Under the pieces are notes generated by a model, which did not search any database, had not been told where the DNA came from, and saw nothing but the letters and a program-made list of their open reading frames with translations. 52,444 bases of DNA from an uncultured SAR116 cluster alpha proteobacterium (lineage in GTDB: Bacteria > Pseudomonadota > Alphaproteobacteria > Puniceispirillales > Marisalimonadaceae): NCBI GenBank assembly GCA_902589185.1, contig CACIRZ010000006.1:1-52444 (forward strand), read 5' to 3'. Below, piece by piece: positions 9,979 to 19,604 of the stretch. How positions within the stretch are numbered: position 1 is the first letter of the stretch; the number at the start of each line of letters is the position of its first letter. Both the position numbers and the translations under genes were made by a program.

Positions 9979-11211
9979 TTAGCTTTTCCTAATTAAAAAA
10001 TAAAAGCCAGTTACAATAAGACATATTAAACCAAGATACACGTTTATTCGAAGGGTTTGGTCAACTGGGATTAGTGTTATTATCCACGACAAGTTAATCA
10101 ATCCAAGTGGGGCTGTTCCAATACAAGTTACTAATATACCAAAGTTATTACCCCTAGAAGTTGTTGAGGCCTGGTATACTAATGCGCCTTGCATTGTGCT
10201 GAACCCTGAAAGAAAGATCCCTCCACAAGTTAAACTTATAAAAGCTATTAATAAGTTAGGTGAATAAGAAAACAAATACATACCAAAAAAGAAACCTCCC
10301 ACACCAGTAATAAAAATTAAAGAAAGAAATTTTTGAGGTGAAATATTTCCAATGAGTAAGGCACCTATAAGTGCTCCTAAACCTTCTGATGATGCCAGAA
10401 TGCCAATATTAAATTCAGATAACATTAGCTTTTCTCTTCCTAATACAGGTATTAACGAAACTAATGGAAAACCAAAAACATTAAAAATTAGGGTGGTTAT
10501 TAATACAAACCTTAAACTAATTAAACTATAAGCATTTTTACTAGTTTTTAAGATTTCACCTAAAAGTCCATGTGCCCAATGCTCTTTGATGTTTGAAACT
10601 ATTTTGTTTGAAGAGGTTAAAGACTTTTTATTATTTGTGTTATCTTTAAACCTAAATATTAATCCGAGCGCAAAAATATACATCAATAATTGAAGACAAA
10701 AAATACCTGATAAACCCACAAAAGCATATAAAGATCCAGCACAAAGAGGTCCAATTAACCGTGTTGCGTTGTTAGAAAGAGTTTCCATTGCAAGAGAAGA
10801 ACTTAAAAGATTTTTTTTAATATTCTCTGCTAATACACGTCTTCTAACAGCAAGATCTACAACCCAAGTAATTCCATTTATAAATGCAAGAATAAATGCA
10901 AAATAAACATTAAAATTATTTGTAATGACTAATATTACGCTTGTCGCAGTGAAAATATTAGATAAAGAATAAATAATTTTAATTAATAACAATGGTGATA
11001 TTCTTTCTGAGATAGTACCTATTATTATTCCTAAGAGGCTCATAGGTAACATTCTTGCTGCAAAAATTATCGTAACTAAATATGGAAGTCCTAGCTCTTG
11101 CAGGGCGTATAAACTTAGTGCTAAAAACTCCATTGCTCTTGCAATGCCCGTCATTCCACCGGCACCCCAAAGAACTCTAAAGTCTCGATTTTTAAAACAT
11201 TCTTTAATCAT
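9979..11211 (-). CDS. MFS transporter (EntS-like MFS_3 type)
   Basis: A 410-residue polytopic membrane protein with about 12 hydrophobic segments. Its N-terminus, CFKNRDFRVLWGAGGMTGIA, is typical of the enterobactin-exporter-like MFS group, where FRxLW precedes the first helix. RRRVLAENIKKN lies in the central part of the N-terminal half. Members export small molecules, and the substrate cannot be read here. The start lies 8 bases after the stop of the VOC-family gene, so the two form one transcript, which could couple export or resistance with a small binding or lyase protein. Confidence 0.85.
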   Translation of the reverse strand: MIKECFKNRDFRVLWGAGGMTGIARAMEFLALSLYALQELGLPYLVTIIFAARMLPMSLLGIIIGTISERISPLLLIKIIYSLSNIFTATSVILVITNNFNVYFAFILAFINGITWVVDLAVRRRVLAENIKKNLLSSSLAMETLSNNATRLIGPLCAGSLYAFVGLSGIFCLQLLMYIFALGLIFRFKDNTNNKKSLTSSNKIVSNIKEHWAHGLLGEILKTSKNAYSLISLRFVLITTLIFNVFGFPLVSLIPVLGREKLMLSEFNIGILASSEGLGALIGALLIGNISPQKFLSLIFITGVGGFFFGMYLFSYSPNLLIAFISLTCGGIFLSGFSTMQGALVYQASTTSRGNNFGILVTCIGTAPLGLINLSWIITLIPVDQTLRINVYLGLICLIVTGFYFLIRKS

Positions 11212-11219
11212 TTAAGTTG

Positions 11220-11636
11220 TTATGAAATTTTTTGATGGACTTCAATGACATTACCCTCTGGATCTTGAAAGAAAACTTGGTGCCATTCTCTAGCAAAAGT
11301 AGTTCCGTAGTCTGAAAATGGTATATTATTATCCCTTAATTTTTTTAGAAATGACTTAATATCATTTGTTCTAAATGCTATATGCCCTTGATCAACAGGA
11401 TTAATTGTTTGGCTATTTTTAAAAGCAACATTTAAGTCTCTTTCAGCTAAATGCATTTCTATTTTACCCTCAGTAACAAAATTTATTTTTCCACTATATC
11501 CACTATCAGCTGTTTCTTCTGTTCTGGGAAAGTTTTCAATAGGAATGCTATCCATACATAAAATGTTTTTATAAAAATCATTCATTTTGTCTACATCTTT
11601 AGATACAAAGTTAATGTGGTGGAATTCTAACTTCAT
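11220..11636 (-). CDS. VOC family (glyoxalase/dioxygenase fold) protein
   Basis: A 138-residue protein with the paired beta-alpha-beta-beta-beta repeats of the vicinal oxygen chelate fold. It starts MKLEFHHINFVSKDVDKMNDFY and ends VFFQDPEGNVIEVHQK. Metal-ligand candidates are His7 (first module), His94 in GHIAFRTND and the Glu of VIEVHQ. I chose the ATG at 11636 because GGAG lies 6 bases upstream; a TTG 12 bases earlier in frame would overlap that ribosome site. It is first in a two-gene unit with the MFS exporter. It could be a lyase, a dioxygenase or a resistance protein; the sequence does not settle this. Confidence 0.85.
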   Translation of the reverse strand: MKLEFHHINFVSKDVDKMNDFYKNILCMDSIPIENFPRTEETADSGYSGKINFVTEGKIEMHLAERDLNVAFKNSQTINPVDQGHIAFRTNDIKSFLKKLRDNNIPFSDYGTTFAREWHQVFFQDPEGNVIEVHQKIS

Positions 11637-11770
11637 TTTAATCTCCAAAGTATTTATTGATTATCAATTTTTAGTTATTTAAATTAATATTAATTAATAT
11701 AAATAAGCTAGTAATATATAAATAAATTTATATATATATAATTCAAATTCATGTGCAAATGAGGACCAAT

Positions 11771-12961
11771 ATGCCAGACACCACCATTCAAGTAGAAAAT
11801 TCTGTTTCTAATGATGAAATGATAACAGAGGTTAGAGACTCTGTAGCTAAACTATGTGGAGATTTTCAAGGAGAATATTGGCGAAAACTTGATAGAGAAC
11901 AAGCTTATCCAACAGAATTTGTCAAAGCATTAACTGATGCTGGTTTTTTAGGAGCCCTTATACCAGAAGAATATGGAGGTGTTGGTTTAGGAATGGTAGC
12001 TGCCTCGGTTATTTTAGAAGAAATTCATCATCAAGGATGCAATGCCGCAGCATGTCATGCGCAAATGTATACTATGGGAACCGTTCTTAGACATGGCTCT
12101 CCTGAACAAAAACAAGAATATTTACCAAAAATAGCTGACGGATCTTTAAGATTACAAGCGTTTGGTGTAACAGAACCAACAAGTGGCACAGATACAACAA
12201 GTTTGCGTACAGTAGCAGTTCGTGATGGTGATGATTTTGTAATTAACGGTCAAAAAATTTGGACAAGTAGAGCAGAACATTCAGATTTAATGTTGCTCTT
12301 AGCAAGGACAACACCCTTAAATGAAGTTAAAAAGAAAACGGAAGGTCTTTCTGTTTTTCTCTTAGATATGAGAAAAGCAAAAGGTAATGGGCTTACAATT
12401 AGACCAATACGAACAATGATGAACCATTCTACAACTGAAGTATTTTTTGATAATTTAAAAATACCAGCCTCGAACCTTGTTGGCGAAGAAAATAAAGGTT
12501 TTAGATATATTTTATCTGGCATGAATGCAGAAAGAATACTCATAGCTGCAGAGTGCATAGGGGATGCTAAATGGTTTACTAAAAAATCCACAAATTATGC
12601 TAATGATAGAAATATTTTCGGAAGAGCAATTGGTCAGAATCAAGGTATTCAATTCCCAATAGCAAGGGCATATGCGCAAATGAAAGCAGCTGAATTAATG
12701 GTATACCACGCAGCAAGGCTTTATGAAGCCGGGAAGCCCATAGGAGAAGAGGCTAATACAGCCAAATTACTTGCAGCGGATGCGTCATGGGCAGCAGCAG
12801 AAGCATGCGTTCAAACTCATGGGGGATTTGGATTTGCAGAGGAATATGACGTAGAGAGAAAGTTTAGAGAGGCTAGGTTGTATCAAGTGGCTCCAATATC
12901 AACCAATTTAATTTTATCTTATTTAGCTGAGCATGTTTTAGGAATGCCGAGGTCTTATTAA
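11771..12961 (+). CDS. Acyl-CoA dehydrogenase family protein
   Basis: A 396-residue FAD enzyme of the acyl-CoA dehydrogenase family. It has the alpha-helical N-terminal domain, the middle beta domain with FGVTEPTSGTDTTSLRT and KIWTSRAEHSD (flavin contacts), and the C-terminal four-helix domain with QTHGGFGFAEEYDVER. The usual C-terminal catalytic glutamate position is not obvious. The glutamate of GMNAERILIAAE is a likely base, as in the isovaleryl-CoA and long-chain subgroup. The ATG at 11771 was chosen because GAGG sits 6 bases upstream; in-frame GTG and ATG codons just before lack such a site. The substrate is unknown. Its stop shares TTAA (12958-12961) with the converging DUF4340 gene. 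Confidence 0.93.
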   Translation: MPDTTIQVENSVSNDEMITEVRDSVAKLCGDFQGEYWRKLDREQAYPTEFVKALTDAGFLGALIPEEYGGVGLGMVAASVILEEIHHQGCNAAACHAQMYTMGTVLRHGSPEQKQEYLPKIADGSLRLQAFGVTEPTSGTDTTSLRTVAVRDGDDFVINGQKIWTSRAEHSDLMLLLARTTPLNEVKKKTEGLSVFLLDMRKAKGNGLTIRPIRTMMNHSTTEVFFDNLKIPASNLVGEENKGFRYILSGMNAERILIAAECIGDAKWFTKKSTNYANDRNIFGRAIGQNQGIQFPIARAYAQMKAAELMVYHAARLYEAGKPIGEEANTAKLLAADASWAAAEACVQTHGGFGFAEEYDVERKFREARLYQVAPISTNLILSYLAEHVLGMPRSY

Positions 12962-13989
12962 GATTTTTTATCTTTTGCCGCAAGATCTTTAAGGTTCCAT
13001 CTTAAAATATCGCTGGTAATTATGTTGGCTAAAAATTCATAGCCTTTAGTTTTTTTTGTTATTTCTTGAGCAATTTTTTCTGATTTCTTGTCATTAGACT
13101 TTGCATTAATAATTACCCAACTTTCTCCCCCATCGTCAGGGTTAACAGAGGATATTGTTAATATTAATCCGTCTTTAACTTCATACGACAACCTGGGTAA
13201 ATTTTTTGAATATTTTTGCGTGGATTTTTTGACATCATAAAAATAAAAGCTATTAATTACATCTCTTGCATCACTTAGTTGTGTATCGTCAATTTTAAAC
13301 TTTACAGATTTTGGCATCGTCAGACTCAATTTATCGCCTTTGGATTGAATTTCAATTATTCCATTTTTATTACTTAAGTTAATTTTTTGAACATCATCCT
13401 TTTTAATAGATAAAAGCAAACTTTCAAACCAATCAGATTTTGTTGTAGGCATCCTAATTGCACCTTTAATAAGGTATGTCTGATCTTCATTTGGAAATCT
13501 AGCAAACTGACCTCCACTTATTCCACCAACACTTCTATCTACCATCCCAAATAGTATTGAAGAAAAAATAGTTCCGTCTTCTTTCTTTAATGTGATTTTT
13601 GTTCCATAACCTTCGTCCTCATCTTTACTTTTATTTTGTTCAGGAAGAAGCAGATTTAGTTGTGGGTGCCTAGATGGGTCATTTGTTTTCAACTCTTCAA
13701 TTCTTAACAAAGATAAACTTGTAATCAAATTTTCCCACAATCCTTTTTTAAGTGGATAGCCTGACTCTGATATATAACTATTATTTTGTTTAACTAAATT
13801 AATATTATTTTCAAAAGAATTAATTGATATTGTTGTAATATCATTAACATTTTTGGTGAAGTTATCTAAAAACAACTTACCTCTATTTTCAAAACCATAA
13901 TTACTTGTATTAAGGTTTATTGAAATAATTGCTAAAACAACTAGTGCTGCAGTTGTTATTGATATGTTTAAAAATCTTTTTTTAGTCAT
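12958..13989 (-). CDS. DUF4340 domain-containing protein of a Gld-type ABC system
   Basis: A 343-residue protein with one N-terminal membrane anchor (about residues 8-26) and a long, probably periplasmic, beta-rich region. The pattern of repeated short modules and its position directly after a GldG-like gene fit DUF4340 proteins. These accompany ABC-2 transporters of the GldA/F/G type in many bacteria. The biochemical role of DUF4340 is not established. It is the last of four genes, 19 bases after the GldG-like stop, and it converges on the acyl-CoA dehydrogenase with a 4-base overlap. Confidence 0.8.
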   Translation of the reverse strand: MTKKRFLNISITTAALVVLAIISINLNTSNYGFENRGKLFLDNFTKNVNDITTISINSFENNINLVKQNNSYISESGYPLKKGLWENLITSLSLLRIEELKTNDPSRHPQLNLLLPEQNKSKDEDEGYGTKITLKKEDGTIFSSILFGMVDRSVGGISGGQFARFPNEDQTYLIKGAIRMPTTKSDWFESLLLSIKKDDVQKINLSNKNGIIEIQSKGDKLSLTMPKSVKFKIDDTQLSDARDVINSFYFYDVKKSTQKYSKNLPRLSYEVKDGLILTISSVNPDDGGESWVIINAKSNDKKSEKIAQEITKKTKGYEFLANIITSDILRWNLKDLAAKDKKS

Positions 13990-14008
13990 TATTTATCCAA
14001 AATTTATT

Positions 14009-15817
14009 TTAGTAGAATAATTTTTTTCTTCTTAAAGATATAATTAATGCCAGGCCTGCAAAAATTATGGGAATTATTGCTACGTTTAAAGCTATAACCC
14101 ATCGTTTTAAATTTTCAACATCTCTTCTAAGATCAAATTTAACACTCCTTAACTGTGATCTTGTTGACATCATTTCTGCTTTAAAACCATCAATCGCCTC
14201 AATAGTTTCAGGAGACAAGACATCTGAGTTGTTGTCATTATTTTGTGTTAAATTTCTAATTTTATTTTCCATTTCTTTTAATTGTTTAGCTAGTCTTTGT
14301 TCTTCTAAAAGAAATTTTTCTTCAGCAATTTTTTCTAATTCAATTATTTTATCAAATGGACGCCATGATGTGCTCTTACCTCTAAGATCAGATAAGGCAT
14401 TACCACCAACCATTTGTTCAACTACATTTAAAACAAAGTCTCCATTGTTAGCAAAAGCGCCTCGTTGCGTTAACCAATTTCGATCCATCAACATATCAGC
14501 GTCAGAAACTAAAAGGATGTTTGATTTATTTTGGGATTTTAAAAGTTGTCCATCTTTTTTACTAAATGATGATTTGAGATTTGTTTTTATCCATCCTGCT
14601 AAAATTAAATTGTCGTTATCAGACTTTATGCTTGATAAAAAATCTCTTGGGTCATTTTTAGGATCTCCTGCTTTTTGTGCATCACCTAAACCAGATTTTC
14701 TACTAGTGGTAATAATTGGTTCAAGAACTGTGTCTTTTTTGGCTTTTTCTAATGAGCCAGCGGTAGTCATAACAATTGTGCTTAAATTTGATAATGAACC
14801 TTCGTTTTTATTCAAGCCATCTCCCCTAATATTTAACCAAGGGTAGTTGGTAACTTGTATATCGCGACCATCAATGTTCCTGGTGATCCTGAAACCAAAT
14901 TCTGAGTCTAAGACAGTTTTTTTATTATCAAATTTTATTCCCCATGTATCTAATAATTTTTTTAGATTTGATCTTGGGTTCATTGGTGGCATGCCCGGTT
15001 GTCTGCTAATCTCTGTTTCAGCATAAGGGTCTAAAAATATTAAAGTTGATCCTCCCTTAAGAACCCACTGATCTATCATATATAACGTTTCATCCGATAA
15101 AAACTTTGGATGAATAATCATAAGAACTTTTGTGTTTTTATTAAGCTTATTATCGTTTTCACTAACCATTTCAACTTTAAACATTTCGTTCATTTGTTTT
15201 AAAATTTGTTGTTCTGGTTTTCCAATTCTACTGTCTGCCATTAGTCCAAGGTTATCAAGAATACTTATTACTGGTTTTTGAATCTGGCTTAATTCTGAAA
15301 TTAAACTTGAAAGATCATATTCAAGGAAAGTTTCTCTTTCTGGAGAAAAAATAGGTATATTTTTTTGCCCTGTAGTTGAATTTGTAGCTGCCAGTCCAAA
15401 ATATAATGCATCTGACATTTCTGTTGCAGAAAATGAGTTTATACCCATTCCAACAGCTCTATCTTCTTCATCTGAGAAAGGTTTTGGATCAATCACTTCT
15501 AATGTTATTTTTCCATTAGATATATCGCTGTAAGCTTTCAGTATAGCCTCAACTCTGTTTGCATATGTGGAAAGCTGAGGTACTTCTTTAACCAAATTTC
15601 CTGATACAAAAAGCCTCACATGTATTGGCTCAGTCAAATTTTTAAGGAGATCAGTTGTGCTATTAGATAAGGAGTAAAGTTTTTTTTCTGTGAAGTCTAT
15701 CCTTAATGAATTAAAGACATTGTTCGTAATTATATTTACACAAAGAAATATAATTACAGAAAATAATATTGATAATTTAACAAGATTTTTAGGTCTTATC
15801 TTATTTAAAAAGTCCAT
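14009..15817 (-). CDS. GldG-like ABC transporter auxiliary component
   Basis: A 602-residue protein with an N-terminal membrane helix (about 13-33), a large extracytoplasmic region, a coiled-coil-rich segment (about 485-570) and a C-terminal helix ending in a basic tail. TEKKLYSLSNSTTDLLKNL after the first helix and the segment VLMIIHPKFLSDETLYMIDQ match the GldG/'ABC-type uncharacterised transport auxiliary' family. In Bacteroidetes GldG works with GldA and GldF and is linked to gliding. In Proteobacteria the same set occurs without gliding and its cargo is unknown. GAGGTT precedes the ATG. The permease stop lies 7 bases upstream. Confidence 0.85.
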   Translation of the reverse strand: MDFLNKIRPKNLVKLSILFSVIIFLCVNIITNNVFNSLRIDFTEKKLYSLSNSTTDLLKNLTEPIHVRLFVSGNLVKEVPQLSTYANRVEAILKAYSDISNGKITLEVIDPKPFSDEEDRAVGMGINSFSATEMSDALYFGLAATNSTTGQKNIPIFSPERETFLEYDLSSLISELSQIQKPVISILDNLGLMADSRIGKPEQQILKQMNEMFKVEMVSENDNKLNKNTKVLMIIHPKFLSDETLYMIDQWVLKGGSTLIFLDPYAETEISRQPGMPPMNPRSNLKKLLDTWGIKFDNKKTVLDSEFGFRITRNIDGRDIQVTNYPWLNIRGDGLNKNEGSLSNLSTIVMTTAGSLEKAKKDTVLEPIITTSRKSGLGDAQKAGDPKNDPRDFLSSIKSDNDNLILAGWIKTNLKSSFSKKDGQLLKSQNKSNILLVSDADMLMDRNWLTQRGAFANNGDFVLNVVEQMVGGNALSDLRGKSTSWRPFDKIIELEKIAEEKFLLEEQRLAKQLKEMENKIRNLTQNNDNNSDVLSPETIEAIDGFKAEMMSTRSQLRSVKFDLRRDVENLKRWVIALNVAIIPIIFAGLALIISLRRKKLFY

Positions 15818-15824
15818 TTTAACC

Positions 15825-16571
15825 TCAATCTGCTTTTTTAACTTGAACGAGCTGTACGTTTATCCAAAGACATAAAATTATCATTGAAATAAAGAAGACC
15901 AGAGTACTTAAATCAAAAACACCCATTTGTATCCTACTAAAATGTGATAAAAACGACATTGAGCTAATTGTTTCTGTAATCCAATTTGGTGACCATGACC
16001 TTACAGCTGATAAAACTAGATTAAAGCCAGCCATTATAAGTACAAAACCACTAATGGATGATATTATAAATGCTATTACTTGATTTTTGGTTAGTGCCGA
16101 CAGGCAAGAAGTAAGAGCTAAAAAAGCTCCTGCCATTAACCAGCTACCAAAGTAGGATATTAAAATAACATGATTATCTGGTTCACCCAAATAATTGACT
16201 GTTATCCAAATAGGCATTGTTAGAATAAGGGCAATCAGAGTAAAAATCCAACTTGCTAAAAATTTACCAACGACCAACTGTGTATTAGTGACAGGTAAAG
16301 TTATTAACAACTCAATTGTACCTGACCTTCTTTCTTCAGCCCATAATCTCATACCGATAGCTGGCATCAAAACAAGGAATAGCCAAGGATGCCATGAAAA
16401 AAATGCCGTTAAATCAGCCTGATCTCTCTCAAAAAACCTTCCCAAAAAGAATGTCATACCTGAAGATAAAGCTAAAAAGACAAGCAAAAAAATTGATGCT
16501 AACGGAGTTCTAAAATATCCCTTTAATTCTCTATCTAAGATTATATATGTTTTGTTTAAGTAGTTATTCAT
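15825..16571 (-). CDS. ABC-2 type permease (GldF-like)
   Basis: A 248-residue membrane protein with six predicted helices. ILDRELKGYFRTPLASIFL before helix 1 and MRLWAEERRSGTIELLITLPV between helices are the standard ABC-2 permease features. It would form the transmembrane path for the ATPase encoded 13 bases upstream (16585-17541). The compact size and partner genes fit GldF/NosY-like permeases. Cargo is unknown. Confidence 0.9.
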   Translation of the reverse strand: MNNYLNKTYIILDRELKGYFRTPLASIFLLVFLALSSGMTFFLGRFFERDQADLTAFFSWHPWLFLVLMPAIGMRLWAEERRSGTIELLITLPVTNTQLVVGKFLASWIFTLIALILTMPIWITVNYLGEPDNHVILISYFGSWLMAGAFLALTSCLSALTKNQVIAFIISSISGFVLIMAGFNLVLSAVRSWSPNWITETISSMSFLSHFSRIQMGVFDLSTLVFFISMIILCLWINVQLVQVKKAD

Positions 16572-16584
16572 GGGTTTTTACCAA

Positions 16585-17541
16585 TTATTTTGAATTGTTG
16601 TCTGAGGTTATTGTTCTAAAGATTTCTTCAAGACTTACCTTTTGAAAATTTGCCTCAATTACATCAAGCTTGAGTTTGTTTATCTGTTTTAAAACTGTAT
16701 TAAGATTTGGATTTTTCTGGTTATCACTAACTAAAATTGTATGAGTTGAAATGTCTGTTTTTTGAATTTTGACGTCATCATATTTTAATAATGATTTTAT
16801 TTCTTTAGAGATAACATTATTAATTTTATTAGATACTTTAATAGATACAGTATTTTTGTTTAAAAATTTATTTTCTAAATTTTTAGGAGTGTCATTTGCA
16901 AGTAACTTTCCATTTGCAATAATTACAGCCCGTGAACATACTGCCTCAACCTCTTCTAAGATATGTGTTGAAATAACAATAGCTTTATTAGTAGATATTC
17001 TTTTTATGAGGTTTCTCATTTCGTGTTTTTGGTTAGGATCTAAGCCATCAGTTGGTTCATCTAATATCAATATATCAGGATCATGTATTAATGCTTGTGC
17101 AATACCAACCCTTCTTTTAAAACCCTTAGAAAGCGTCTCTATAGGTCTGTTCCACATTTCTTTTAAGTTAATTTTATTAGCCATTTCTTCTAAGCGATTG
17201 CTTAGAGAATTATTATTCAACCCTCTCATTTTTCCAATAAATGACAAAAAGTCTTCAACTATCATATCTGAATATGATGGAGCACCTTCAGGTAGGTACC
17301 CTATGTATTCTTTTGCTTTTAATGGATCAGATTTAAGATTAATATTGTTAATAAAAATCTCACCATTATCTGGTTCTAAAAAACCAGTTAGCATCTTCAT
17401 TGTTGTAGACTTTCCTGCACCATTTGGACCAAGAAAGCCAACCACCTCACCTCTTGATACTGACAAATCAATATTATCTACTGCAATAAATTGATCAAAA
17501 GATTTTTTTAAGTTAGTTGCGTTTATAAGTTTATCGGACAA
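16585..17541 (-). CDS. ABC transporter ATP-binding protein (GldA-like)
   Basis: A 318-residue ATPase with Walker A GPNGAGKST (about 38-46), the ABC signature in LSKGFKRRVG, Walker B DILILDEPTDGLDP, and an extra C-terminal domain of about 100 residues as in GldA and other ABC-2 exporters. The frame opens with TTG at 17541, preceded by AAAGGT about 8-9 bases upstream. No ATG lies near, so TTG is the likely start. It is the first gene of the four-gene operon running 17541 to 12958. Upstream, 17542-17664 is AT-rich with no clear promoter consensus. Confidence 0.92.
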   Translation of the reverse strand: MSDKLINATNLKKSFDQFIAVDNIDLSVSRGEVVGFLGPNGAGKSTTMKMLTGFLEPDNGEIFINNINLKSDPLKAKEYIGYLPEGAPSYSDMIVEDFLSFIGKMRGLNNNSLSNRLEEMANKINLKEMWNRPIETLSKGFKRRVGIAQALIHDPDILILDEPTDGLDPNQKHEMRNLIKRISTNKAIVISTHILEEVEAVCSRAVIIANGKLLANDTPKNLENKFLNKNTVSIKVSNKINNVISKEIKSLLKYDDVKIQKTDISTHTILVSDNQKNPNLNTVLKQINKLKLDVIEANFQKVSLEEIFRTITSDNNSK

Positions 17542-17664
17542 ATTATTTACCTTTTAAGAGCGATGTCTCATTAATACTTGAATATTAATTAATTTTTTAA
17601 ATTATAAATTTCAAGATAAAAAAGTTATTTTTTTATATTTGAGTTATTCTTTATAAATCTAAAA

Positions 17665-19083
17665 TTATAAAAACTTGCTGACGTCAGGAAGTTGAGGCTC
17701 TCCCAGATAATTTTCTAAAGCTAGAGCAATTTCAACTGCTTTCTCATCTTCGTTTTTACCACATATGATTTGTAAACCAATTGGTAATGTTTTGCTATTT
17801 TTATTATTCAATAAATTATGAATGGGAAAAGAAATTCCACATAATCCAAAAATATTTACAGGTTGTGTGTTCGCCGATGCAAGAAGGCTTCTTTCGTGGA
17901 GTTCTCCACCTATTGTTGATTTGTCAACTTCAAGGGCCTGCATTACAGTTGTAGGTGAGATAAGAGCATCATATTTTGTAAAATATTTTCCAATAATGTT
18001 TTCTAATTCTGAGACTCTATTTTTTGCCTTAATGTATTCAAATGATGATACTTTAAGACCTAACTTGGCCCTGTTTCCAGTTACTGGATCCATTTTTTCA
18101 ACATTTTTATTAAACCTATCTATTCCAAAAGCACTAATAATTTCTGATCCAACAATTGCAGGAAACAAAGTTGCTTTTTCATTTGCCTCAGAAATTATAA
18201 CGTCTTCAATAGTTGCACCTAAATTTACTAATTTATCACAAATAATTTCGTATGCTTCTGCAACTTCTGGATCCAAATTTGATGTAAAGGGTTCTTTCAG
18301 TTTTCCAAAAGTCATACCATCAAGCTTTATGGGTTTTTGATCTATAGTTATACCATTATAAGTATTAAAAATTAATTTTGTATCTTTAACATTTCTTGCT
18401 ATGGGTCCAGGTGTGTCTAAAGTAGGAGATAATGGAAAAATACCATCGGTTGGCCACCTATTTTTTGTTGTTTTTAATCCAACTATACCATTAAGTGAAG
18501 CAGGAATTCTAACTGAACCTCCAGTGTCTGTGCCAATGGCGAAAGCAGCAAGACCAGAAGCAACAGCTACAGCAGAGCCGCTACTTGATCCTCCTGGCAT
18601 CCTATGTATTATTTTATCCCATGGATTTTTAGGGGTGCCTTTATATTTATTTAGCCCAGTCGCGCCTAAAGCAAATTCAACAGTATGTGTTTTACCTAAA
18701 ATTACACAACCAAGAGATTTCAACCTTTTAACTAAATTGCCTTCTGGTCCCGTTATATCATCACTTTTTATTTGTGAACCATTAGTTGTTGGCATTTCAT
18801 TTACTGAACAAATATCTTTAATTGCAACAGGAATACCCATTAGGGGGCCCAAATCAACACCACAAGAAAATAGTTTGTCTATTCCATCTGCCCACGTTAG
18901 CCCTTTTTTTTCATCTGTATAAATATATGCGTGAAGGTATGGATTTAAAATTTTTATTCTTTCATAATATATAGATGTAACTTCTTTGCAGCTTACTAAA
19001 CCATTTCTAAACTTTTTACCTAAATCTCTTATTGATATTCCGGAGAGAGGATCACTTGGTAAATTTATTTTTGAACTTTTCAT
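17665..19083 (-). CDS. Amidase (amidase signature family)
   Basis: A 472-residue amidase-signature hydrolase. The Ser-cisSer-Lys triad is visible as Lys89 in PVAIKDICS, Ser166 in MPGGSSSGSAVA and Ser190 in GTDTGGSVRIPA. GatA shares this fold, but no gatB or gatC is adjacent and the C-terminal part looks like a stand-alone amidase acting on small amides. I start at ATG 19083, which has AAGGG upstream, rather than an in-frame GTG nine bases earlier. It follows a small anchored protein gene (start 19493) by 11 bases, so both probably share a transcript. Confidence 0.92.
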   Translation of the reverse strand: MKSSKINLPSDPLSGISIRDLGKKFRNGLVSCKEVTSIYYERIKILNPYLHAYIYTDEKKGLTWADGIDKLFSCGVDLGPLMGIPVAIKDICSVNEMPTTNGSQIKSDDITGPEGNLVKRLKSLGCVILGKTHTVEFALGATGLNKYKGTPKNPWDKIIHRMPGGSSSGSAVAVASGLAAFAIGTDTGGSVRIPASLNGIVGLKTTKNRWPTDGIFPLSPTLDTPGPIARNVKDTKLIFNTYNGITIDQKPIKLDGMTFGKLKEPFTSNLDPEVAEAYEIICDKLVNLGATIEDVIISEANEKATLFPAIVGSEIISAFGIDRFNKNVEKMDPVTGNRAKLGLKVSSFEYIKAKNRVSELENIIGKYFTKYDALISPTTVMQALEVDKSTIGGELHERSLLASANTQPVNIFGLCGISFPIHNLLNNKNSKTLPIGLQIICGKNEDEKAVEIALALENYLGEPQLPDVSKFL

Positions 19084-19094
19084 TAAAAACACCC

Positions 19095-19493
19095 TTAATT
19101 TTTAAATTGATTTTTCATTGAACCAAAAATTCCTTTTAATCTTGGTGATGTGGAACAATCAGCTTCTAAAATCATTTTTTTTTCTACAGGAACGTGGATG
19201 CCTATGTAGCGTACCGATTTATATTTTGGATTAGATATGAGTTGTACCTTTCTATCTGATTTTAATCTATACCTTGCTACCCCTTTTTTAAATGGGAAAA
19301 TTATGTCTGTACCTGGAACTGCAACTACAAAACTATCATCATCTACTGAGCATTTATTATTTAAAGTAATTGTAACAGAAATTACTTCGATAGGTTTTAG
19401 AGCTTGCTGAATGTTCGGCATACCAAACCATAGCATTAACCCGATAACAGTTATTCCTGAGATTAAAAAAATAATTTTACTTAAAAAACGCAT
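19095..19493 (-). CDS. Hypothetical protein with N-terminal membrane anchor
   Basis: I do not recognise this 132-residue protein. It begins MRFLSKIIFLISGITVIGLM, a positively charged start followed by a hydrophobic helix (signal anchor or signal peptide). The remaining roughly 100 residues form an alternating polar and hydrophobic pattern consistent with a small beta-sandwich outside the cytoplasm. It has two cysteines (in NKCSVDD and EADCSTS) that could form a disulfide. The ATG at 19493 has AAGG upstream and was preferred over an in-frame TTG 12 bases earlier. It lies just before the amidase gene, perhaps co-transcribed. Confidence 0.65.
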   Translation of the reverse strand: MRFLSKIIFLISGITVIGLMLWFGMPNIQQALKPIEVISVTITLNNKCSVDDDSFVVAVPGTDIIFPFKKGVARYRLKSDRKVQLISNPKYKSVRYIGIHVPVEKKMILEADCSTSPRLKGIFGSMKNQFKN

Positions 19494-19604
19494 TGATACC
19501 TTCAAATAAACATATTACATATCAATATAATATTAATTATATCAATTTTATAGCCGAAATAAGTAATTTTTAAATATAATTATAGGAACATATAAAAGAA
19601 TTTT

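Noticed and set aside
14067-14846. Long plus-strand open frame (259 codons) inside the GldG-like gene
   Set aside because: It lies opposite a gene with clear family features, its protein is Ser/Phe/Leu-rich low-complexity shadow sequence, and it has no ribosome site.
16769-17494. Plus-strand open frame of 241 codons opposite the ABC ATPase
   Set aside because: The minus strand has Walker A, signature and Walker B motifs. The plus frame shows no domain and mirrors codon bias of the real gene.
17822-18922. Two plus-strand open frames opposite the amidase gene
   Set aside because: The amidase triad is on the minus strand; the antisense frames are Pro/Ser-rich shadows.
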